A program made the position numbers and the translations under genes. This document shows, one piece after another, positions 6,120 to 10,474 of a stretch of 10,474 nucleotides of DNA (position 1 is the stretch's first letter; every line of letters begins with the position of its first letter). The notes beneath the pieces were generated by a model. That model was given only the letters and a program-made list of their open reading frames with translations. It had not been told where the DNA came from and ran no database searches. Source of the DNA: Anaerolineaceae bacterium (lineage in GTDB: Bacteria > Chloroflexota > Anaerolineae > Anaerolineales > Anaerolineaceae); the NCBI GenBank assembly GCA_003158355.1, contig PMIV01000179.1, positions 1 through 10,474 of the forward strand, in the 5' to 3' direction.

Positions 6120-7271
6120 ATGGGAAATATATTTAATGGTTTGATCCCAACCATCATGTTAGCGCTTGATACTGTCGGACGCGAACAGGTGGGTTTCATC
6201 CCGGCTGTTTTAAAAGACACCGGCGCCGAGCAGGCCGCAATTGGTCAGCAAATCACATGGCCAGTCGTCGTGCCTGGTGATGACCCGGCGGATATCGTGC
6301 CTGCTGCGACCGGACCAGCTGGCAGCGACACCTCTGTAGGTGCTCCCGCGGCAACCATCAGCAAGGCGAAAAGCAAGACCTTCTATTTGACCGGCGAAGA
6401 GCTGAAGGGACTTTCTCAGACGAGCGCCAAAGCCACCATCGTGCAAAACTCTTTTGAAAATGCCTTCCGCGCTCTCGGCAATATGATCGAAGCCGATCTA
6501 GCCACAGAGGCTATCACGCATGCTTCACGCGCGTTTGGCACCGCCGGAGCTACCCCGTTGGCAACCAACGGCGATCTGACCGATCTTTCAAATGTTGCCA
6601 AGATTTTGAAAGATAACGGCTGCCCAACCTCTGACCTGCAAGCAGTGTTTAACAGCACTACCATTGCCGCCCTGACGGGTAAACAATCCATCCTGCTCAA
6701 AGCCAATGAAGCTGGCAGCGATCAAACCCTGCGCGAAGGTACCATCGGACGGCTGCTCAAGTTCGATGTCCACGAATCCGGCCAGCTCTCGACACATAGC
6801 AAAGGCACCGGCGCTTCCTATGTCACCAGTGGGGCAACTGCAAAAGGCGTCGAGGCTATCGCTTTGATCACCGGGACGGGAACCGTTCTGGCTGGTGATG
6901 TGGTCACCTTTGCGGCTGACGCTAATAATAAATATGTTGTCAATAACGGGATCGCTGCGCCTGGAACTATTACTTTAGGCAACCCCGGCGCGCGTATGAT
7001 CATCCCGACCGGAAACGCTTTGACCATCAGTGGAGACTATGCTCCAAATGTAGCCTTCCACCGCAGTGCCATCTTCCTGGCAACCCGTTTGCCAGCTGCA
7101 CCGGACGGCGGAGATGCTGCCGATGAAGTCATGGTCGTTACCGACCCGATCACCGGGTTGTCGTTCGAAATACGCGTGTATCGCCAATATCGCCGGGTTG
7201 CCTATGAAGTTGGCATCGCCTGGGGATATAAGGCCGTCAAATCCGAGAACATCACTATCTTATTGGGTTAG
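6120..7271 (+). CDS. Major capsid protein, P22 gp5 coat-like family
   Basis: This 383-residue shell protein has the HK97 fold, in the branch annotated as P22 coat protein 5-like in many prophages. Landmarks I recognise are the N-terminal arm ending LALDTVGREQVGFIPAV (14-30), FENAFRALGNMIEADLAT (112-129), HASRAFGTAGATP (134-146), a beta-rich insertion with ALITGTGTVLAGDVVTFAAD (248-267) and APGTITLGNPG (280-290), and FHRSAIFLATRLPA (313-326). The end, ITGLSFEIRVYRQYRRVAYE (344-363) then GIAWGY and ILLG, is diagnostic. The P22-like arm begins directly at residue 1, so no room is left for the roughly 100-residue delta domain seen in HK97. Composition is visibly more GC-rich than in the terminase genes. 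P22 gp5 itself is somewhat longer (430 residues). Confidence 0.93.
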   Translation: MGNIFNGLIPTIMLALDTVGREQVGFIPAVLKDTGAEQAAIGQQITWPVVVPGDDPADIVPAATGPAGSDTSVGAPAATISKAKSKTFYLTGEELKGLSQTSAKATIVQNSFENAFRALGNMIEADLATEAITHASRAFGTAGATPLATNGDLTDLSNVAKILKDNGCPTSDLQAVFNSTTIAALTGKQSILLKANEAGSDQTLREGTIGRLLKFDVHESGQLSTHSKGTGASYVTSGATAKGVEAIALITGTGTVLAGDVVTFAADANNKYVVNNGIAAPGTITLGNPGARMIIPTGNALTISGDYAPNVAFHRSAIFLATRLPAAPDGGDAADEVMVVTDPITGLSFEIRVYRQYRRVAYEVGIAWGYKAVKSENITILLG

Positions 7272-7283
7272 GCCAGGAAAATC

Positions 7284-7550
7284 ATGGATAACCTAATTCT
7301 GGTAACGAAGGACAACGAGGTTTTGGCGATCCATCCCTCCACGCTTGAGGCACATAAGCGGGCTGGATGGAAGCCGGTCGAAGAAGTTCTTACCGCTGCT
7401 GTGGCGAAAAAGGCCGAAGAAAAAGCCAAGAACCAGGCCAAAGCGCCAACCAAGGCGCCAACCAAAGCGACAATTACCAAAAAGGGCGATAAGACTGTGA
7501 AGGTTGAGAATCCTCCAACTGACGCAAATAACCCGGCAACAGAACCATAA
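7284..7550 (+). CDS. Small Lys/Ala/Pro-rich protein downstream of capsid gene
   Basis: This 88-residue protein is of unknown function. Residues 1-36 look folded: ILVTKDNEVLAIHPSTLEAH then GWKPVEE. The pattern 'V..vHP..l..H...GW' recurs in small proteins encoded just after phage capsid genes. From about residue 37 it is a low-complexity, Lys/Ala/Pro/Thr-rich tail. That tail includes a tandem KAPT-KAPT-KA unit encoded by a 12-base direct repeat (7441-7464), and it ends in a Pro/Asn-rich segment. Such a basic, disordered tail may touch DNA or the capsid surface; this is inference. It starts 12 bases after the capsid stop, with AGGAAAA as ribosome binding site. Head accessory protein is a guess from position. 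Confidence 0.7.
   Translation: MDNLILVTKDNEVLAIHPSTLEAHKRAGWKPVEEVLTAAVAKKAEEKAKNQAKAPTKAPTKATITKKGDKTVKVENPPTDANNPATEP
7441..7464 (+). repeat. 12-base tandem direct repeat (AAGCGCCAACCA / AGGCGCCAACCA)
   Basis: Two in-frame copies differ at one base and encode KAPT repeats; a partial third copy (AAGCG) follows at 7465. The copy number could vary by slippage without breaking the frame. Confidence 0.6.
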
Positions 7551-7567
7551 AGATCGTTTATGAAATC

Positions 7568-7604
7568 ATTTCCACTTCTCCGGGTATTCCGGAGAAGTGG
7601 AAAT
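7568..7604 (+). promoter_or_regulatory. Strong 16-bp perfect hairpin between small head gene and connector gene
   Basis: Positions 7568-7583 are perfectly complementary to 7589-7604, leaving the 5-base loop GTATT. It fills the 66-base gap between genes and ends 2 bases before the GGAG site of the next gene. No T run follows on the + strand (TGGAGAAAAG), so it is not a classic intrinsic terminator. It may stabilise the 3' end of the capsid transcript, partly attenuate transcription or be cut by RNase III, giving less connector than capsid. The mechanism is inferred; the hairpin itself is plain in the sequence. Confidence 0.7.
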
Positions 7605-7605
7605 T

Positions 7606-7609
7606 GGAG
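7606..7609 (+). promoter_or_regulatory. GGAG ribosome binding site deciding start 7617
   Basis: GGAG ends 7 bases before ATG 7617. It favours this start over an in-frame ATG at 7560, whose first 19 codons would be the hairpin arms rather than natural protein sequence. Confidence 0.65.
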
Positions 7610-7616
7610 AAAAGCC

Positions 7617-8639
7617 ATGGCTACGAAGTATGTGCAGATCTATGCGACAACCGCTCAACTGATCAGTGATATGAACTCCGGAGAAAAAGGAAGTAGTTTC
7701 GATGGGCTTTCTGAACGGCTGAAAGAAGCAAGCAAGGCAATCCAAGGGAAGTTTGGCCCATTCATCCCCGTGAAAGAAATTCGCACATTTACGGTCGATT
7801 ATCGCATCCATGAAGACCAAGCCCTGGCTATTTCACCCCTTTTGGAAGTCAATTCTGTAAAAGTGAACGGGGTCGAGATCAGGAATTATGCCCTTCAACC
7901 CAGCCAACGACGCTGGCCGAATGGGCCTTATACAATGATCTCCCGCGAACACGGGTTCCATTCTGAAGATGTGGTTGAGATCGATGGATTATGGGGAAAA
8001 TACGAAGAGTTGATGGAGATCGATCTGACCGTCTCTCAAGAGACTGAGACAAAAAAAACAATGATCGTCAGCAATGGCGGATTGATTAGCCCTGGCATGG
8101 TACTTTTGATCGATGATGAACAGGAATTTATTACCTGCGGTAATGGTTCCAAGGGGAGCCCAGCGCCGACGCTACTTACGTCTAAATTAAACGGCGAGAT
8201 CGACGACGTCAATTCATCTCAGATAATCGAAATCGATGATGGAAGCGAAGTCTTTGAAGATGAAGTAATCCGAGTTGAAAGTGAAGACCTTTTAATCGAG
8301 CGGGTCAGCGGAAATTCGTTGACCGTGCAACGGGGCTGGAACCAGACATTGATCACCAATCACGCAGATGATGAACCTCTTTCTGTTTATCGAACTTATG
8401 TGGTTTTGAGGGGTGTAAATGGCACTAATGCAGCAGTTCACAATGAAGCGGCTATCCAAGAATATATGGTGCCGGATGATCTGAATTATTTATGCAGACA
8501 AATCGCCGGATTGATGACCATGAAGGTCAGGTCTGGTTTTCAGGGAAGGGTCGGGAACGCAGAAACAGGCGAAAGCATGTATTTCAGCGAGTTCCCGCCA
8601 AATCAAATCAAGTTTATTGAAGAGAATTACGCGCTATAG
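7617..8639 (+). CDS. Probable head-tail connector (adaptor) protein with duplicated RG-x-N-x-T motif
   Basis: This 340-residue protein follows the capsid genes, where head-completion adaptors normally lie. The first 140 or so residues hold an N-terminal helical stretch (about 10-45) and beta-rich segments (55-90, 117-140). The middle (about 147-260) looks like an inserted beta domain: ISPGMVLLIDDEQEFITCG, then VIRVESEDLLIERVSGNSLT and VQRGWNQTLITNH (237-249). A second copy of the last motif, VLRGVNGTNAAVH (263-275), follows directly. The pattern 'E...v..v.gn.ltv.RG.nGT.a..H' is familiar from phage adaptor and tail-associated proteins. The C-terminal helix (about 286-303) could be the part contacting the portal. 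Function is inferred from position and this pattern. Start ATG 7617 is chosen over 7560 because of its ribosome binding site. Confidence 0.68.
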   Translation: MATKYVQIYATTAQLISDMNSGEKGSSFDGLSERLKEASKAIQGKFGPFIPVKEIRTFTVDYRIHEDQALAISPLLEVNSVKVNGVEIRNYALQPSQRRWPNGPYTMISREHGFHSEDVVEIDGLWGKYEELMEIDLTVSQETETKKTMIVSNGGLISPGMVLLIDDEQEFITCGNGSKGSPAPTLLTSKLNGEIDDVNSSQIIEIDDGSEVFEDEVIRVESEDLLIERVSGNSLTVQRGWNQTLITNHADDEPLSVYRTYVVLRGVNGTNAAVHNEAAIQEYMVPDDLNYLCRQIAGLMTMKVRSGFQGRVGNAETGESMYFSEFPPNQIKFIEENYAL

Positions 8640-8650
8640 AAGGTGTATTG

Positions 8651-9259
8651 ATGAAAGACCAAAACGAACTGATCCAGGTAACCGGTATGCAAGAAGCCCT
8701 CAATCAACTCACCTTTTTGGAGTCGATGGGGGTAAATATCGATTATCTGGTGCCGGGAATGAGGAAATTGGGTGGGGTTATCAAGCCAGCAGAACGGCAA
8801 AATATGCCAATTTTCTCGGGGGCGACCTCGAAGAGCCTGACCAGCAAGATCACGCAGAACGGGGTGGGTTCGGTGACGTTGACGTTGGGACCTAATTCGA
8901 AGCGCAGGCACATCTTCAGGTTAATTGCAGGCGGGGCGCAATGGCATGACCGGGGTGCGAATGTGAGCACCTGGCGGGGTAAGGAACGCAAGCGAGATGC
9001 CCGGGCCAAGGGTGGAAGTAATTCATCTTATTTGCCTGCAAGCGCTCTGGTGGATTGGGTTCAAAAGAAGCTCGGAGCCAGCGCAACCAATGCGCTGCAG
9101 GTGGCTTTTGCGGTGGCGAAAAGCATTGGAAGGAACGGCCTGCAGGCGAGGCCAATTGTGCAACCCACGGTGAGCGAAGTTGCTGACCTGGTGGTGAATA
9201 CGATCAATGATGTGATCCACCGGATGATTGAGGAGATCCATAACCATGACAACGGCTAA
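8651..9259 (+). CDS. HK97 gp10-like neck/tail completion protein
   Basis: This 202-residue protein resembles the HK97 gp10 family of head-tail joining or minor tail proteins. Family-like features are an N-terminal helical part, then KPAERQNMPIFSGATSKSLT (45-64), matching the usual 'P..tG.L..s' segment. A beta stretch VGSVTLTLGP follows (72-81), with HIFRLIAGGAQWHDRG (87-102) and the conserved ending QARPIVQPTVSEVADLV (165-181). The family is usually shorter (about 110-160); the extra length is a Lys/Arg/Ser-rich loop (about 108-126) plus a helical segment (130-160). Start ATG 8651 has AAGG 7 bases upstream and lies 11 bases after the connector stop; a TTG at 8648 would add only one residue. 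Its 3' end overlaps the next gene by 14 bases. Confidence 0.75.
   Translation: MKDQNELIQVTGMQEALNQLTFLESMGVNIDYLVPGMRKLGGVIKPAERQNMPIFSGATSKSLTSKITQNGVGSVTLTLGPNSKRRHIFRLIAGGAQWHDRGANVSTWRGKERKRDARAKGGSNSSYLPASALVDWVQKKLGASATNALQVAFAVAKSIGRNGLQARPIVQPTVSEVADLVVNTINDVIHRMIEEIHNHDNG
9231..9235 (+). promoter_or_regulatory. AGGAG ribosome binding site deciding start 9246
   Basis: AGGAG lies 10 bases before ATG 9246, inside the end of the gp10-like gene. It favours ATG 9246 over the in-frame TTG at 9228, which would place the site within the coding region. Confidence 0.6.
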
Positions 9260-9737
9260 ATTGACCAAAGCGGATATGTGGGGCGTTGAGCTGTGGGGAC
9301 CGGCAGTGGCCGCGCTGTGGAAATCGATCAAGGATGGCCAGGGCAAAACAATGAAGTCTTACGAATTCAACGAGCTGCCAGACATCATTCAGTTTGTGCC
9401 ATGCGCTTTAAGTTTCCTCTTCCCGGAGGCGAACGACCTGAGCTACAACCAGTCTGACTTGAACAGCGCCGCCTGGCACGGGCAAACCGAATTTCACCTG
9501 ACGCTGGATATCAATAAAAAGTCTTTGGGCTATGTGGAACAATATTATCGATTGATCGCAAAGGCAGCAGTCGTCAGCTATACATTGAATGGGTTGGTGG
9601 AAGGGTTCCAGATCAGACCCATCAAATCCATGCAACCCTCCATTTTGAAATACGGCGATGAGACTGAGCATTATGGGATCATCGTTTATTGGGATCTATT
9701 TGAAAGCCTTTCAGGTAAATTAACGTTAGGAATCTGA
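9246..9737 (+). CDS. Probable tail terminator / tail completion protein
   Basis: This 163-residue protein lies between the gp10-like neck gene and the tail-tube gene, the usual place of the tail terminator that caps the tube and joins it to the head. Visible features are an N-terminal helix with WGVELWGPAVAALWKSI (12-28), a central beta strand (TEFHLTLDI, 81-89), a helix YVEQYYRLIAKAAVVSYTL (96-114), and a C-terminal part with ILKYGDETEHYGIIVYWDLF (133-152). The alpha-beta pattern and the final 'hyGiivy.dlfE' strand are compatible with terminator folds. I recognise no exact family, so the function rests on gene order. The start is ATG 9246, overlapping the previous gene by 14 bases; TTG 9228 would add 6 residues. 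A gap of 23 bases leads to the tube gene. Confidence 0.6.
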   Translation: MTTAKLTKADMWGVELWGPAVAALWKSIKDGQGKTMKSYEFNELPDIIQFVPCALSFLFPEANDLSYNQSDLNSAAWHGQTEFHLTLDINKKSLGYVEQYYRLIAKAAVVSYTLNGLVEGFQIRPIKSMQPSILKYGDETEHYGIIVYWDLFESLSGKLTLGI

Positions 9738-9748
9738 CCAAAAGTCAC

Positions 9749-9755
9749 AGGAGGT
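9749..9755 (+). promoter_or_regulatory. AGGAGGT consensus ribosome binding site for the tail-tube gene
   Basis: A perfect 7-base match to the anti-Shine-Dalgarno complement, 5 bases before ATG 9761. It is the strongest site in the window, as suits a tube protein made in many copies. Confidence 0.8.
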
Positions 9756-9760
9756 AGTAA

Positions 9761-10474
9761 ATGTCACCAGTACCCGTTTTAGGTAAAGTACAAATTGGCA
9801 AGGAAAGCGCTCTTGCCCAGGGCACACCAGTAGCGGCCACCAAGTTGCTGCCGATCTCTCAAAAACAGATCCCGGTGGATCGCAAGGTTACGCCTATCCC
9901 ATATGATGTGGGCGTGAACGCGGACGTCACCGGCAAGTTGATCCAGGGAATCCTGGTGCAGGACACTTTGAGCTGGGATCACGGTTTCTTTGAGTTGTTT
10001 CCCTATTTGCTGAGCTGTCTGCTCAAAGGTGGGGTATCGCCAACCGAGGGTACCACCGGTAAGGGCGACTGGCAGTGGGCCAATGAGCCGTCGCTGACCG
10101 GGTCGAACGCACAGGACAGCCTGACGATTGAACGCGGGGATAATGTGCAGGCAGTGCAGCACGCCTTCAGTGTGTTCAAAAGCCTCAAGATCTCCGGGCA
10201 GGTGAACCAGGACGGCGGGGAGAGCTCGGTAAAGGTGGAAGCTGATTATTTCGCGCTGCAGAACACCAACACCACATTCACGGCGGCACTATCGCCCCTG
10301 GCGACCACATATTTGAGTGCAAAGCTGGCAACACTGGCCATTGACCCGACCTATGCAGCGGCAGGAACGACCGTGATGGCGAATTTTATGCGGTCCTTTG
10401 ACCTGACCATCGCCGGCGGGGCTTACCCGATGTTCAATAGCAGTTCCCAAGAAACATTCGATGAGATCGGCCAG
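9761..10474 (+). CDS. Major tail (tube) protein, 3' truncated by window end
   Basis: The frame is open for 238 codons to the last base, so the C-terminus is missing. The opening VLGKVQIGKESALAQGTPVA and then ATKLLPI matches the widespread tail-tube pattern 'g.Es.wGT.v.at..l.v'. The following VDRKVTPIPYDVGVNADVTG (39-58) corresponds to the first strands of the tube fold. Later segments FKSLKISGQVNQDGGESSVK (about 139-158) and FMRSFDLTIAGG (about 208-219) suit the beta-sandwich of siphovirus tube proteins. Monomers stack as rings to form the tail shaft. The composition is clearly GC-richer than in the left part of the window. The start is secure because of the consensus ribosome binding site. 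Subtype cannot be settled without the C-terminus. Confidence 0.8.
   Translation, partial: MSPVPVLGKVQIGKESALAQGTPVAATKLLPISQKQIPVDRKVTPIPYDVGVNADVTGKLIQGILVQDTLSWDHGFFELFPYLLSCLLKGGVSPTEGTTGKGDWQWANEPSLTGSNAQDSLTIERGDNVQAVQHAFSVFKSLKISGQVNQDGGESSVKVEADYFALQNTNTTFTAALSPLATTYLSAKLATLAIDPTYAAAGTTVMANFMRSFDLTIAGGAYPMFNSSSQETFDEIGQ

Noticed and set aside
7568..7604. Intrinsic transcription terminator
   Set aside because: The stem is strong, but the + strand continues TGGAGAAAAG with no T run, and the minus-strand continuation is only weakly T-rich. There is no minus-strand gene to terminate.
7560..7616. Upstream in-frame ATG for the connector gene
   Set aside because: The extra 19 codons run through both arms of the hairpin and give an Arg-rich, unnatural sequence. 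ATG 7617 has a well-spaced GGAG.
8617..8895. Open frame overlapping the gp10-like gene start
   Set aside because: It is in another frame, and the gp10-like frame shows the family landmarks and a better ribosome binding site.
9779..10162. Antisense open frame in the tail-tube gene
   Set aside because: The sense frame is open to the window end with a consensus ribosome binding site and tail-tube sequence pattern, so the antisense frame is incidental.
1..10474. CRISPR array, tRNA, integrase, insertion sequence or defence system
   Set aside because: No spaced direct repeats, cloverleaf-like sequences, recombinase motifs or transposase frames were seen. All space is used by phage structural and packaging genes.

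Overview
The window is one block of late genes from a tailed double-stranded DNA phage or prophage (Caudoviricetes). It covers the packaging, head and head-to-tail joining region and the first tail gene. Every convincing gene lies on the + strand, and genes are packed with 1-base stop/start overlaps or gaps of a few bases, as in a single co-transcribed operon. Nothing in the window identifies the host: there is no integrase, repressor, tRNA or host gene. Strong AGGAGG-type ribosome binding sites point to a bacterial host. The siphovirus-like order, with no sheath gene in view, suggests a long non-contractile tail, but the tail genes lie mostly outside the window.

Region by region. Positions 1-738 hold two small membrane proteins whose architecture resembles a phage lysis or holin cassette. 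Positions 741-1121 encode an HNH endonuclease. A non-coding gap of 87 bases (1122-1208) carries an interrupted inverted repeat and short direct repeats, and is the best candidate for a packaging (cos or TerS-binding) site. Positions 1209-3397 encode the small (P27-type) and large (Terminase_1-type) terminase subunits. Positions 3397-3603 encode a small two-helix membrane protein. Positions 3590-4867 encode an HK97-family portal, 4867-5697 a ClpP-like head maturation protease and 5710-6084 a coiled-coil, scaffold-like protein. Positions 6120-7271 encode a major capsid protein of the P22 gp5-like family, and 7284-7550 a small Lys/Ala/Pro-rich protein. After a very strong 16-bp hairpin (7568-7604) come a probable head-tail connector (7617-8639), an HK97 gp10-like neck or tail protein (8651-9259), a probable tail terminator (9246-9737) and a tail-tube protein cut off by the window end (9761-10474).

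How the parts fit: TerS recognises phage DNA, and the TerL ATPase/nuclease cuts and pumps it through the portal, with the HNH protein likely assisting cleavage. Protease, coiled-coil protein and coat build and mature the procapsid. The connector, gp10-like and terminator-like proteins close the head and join it to the tail tube. The points most worth a second look are the inverted repeat before terS, the hairpin before the connector, the small membrane gene between terL and the portal gene, and a P22-type coat that lacks an obvious cleavable delta domain although a protease is present.
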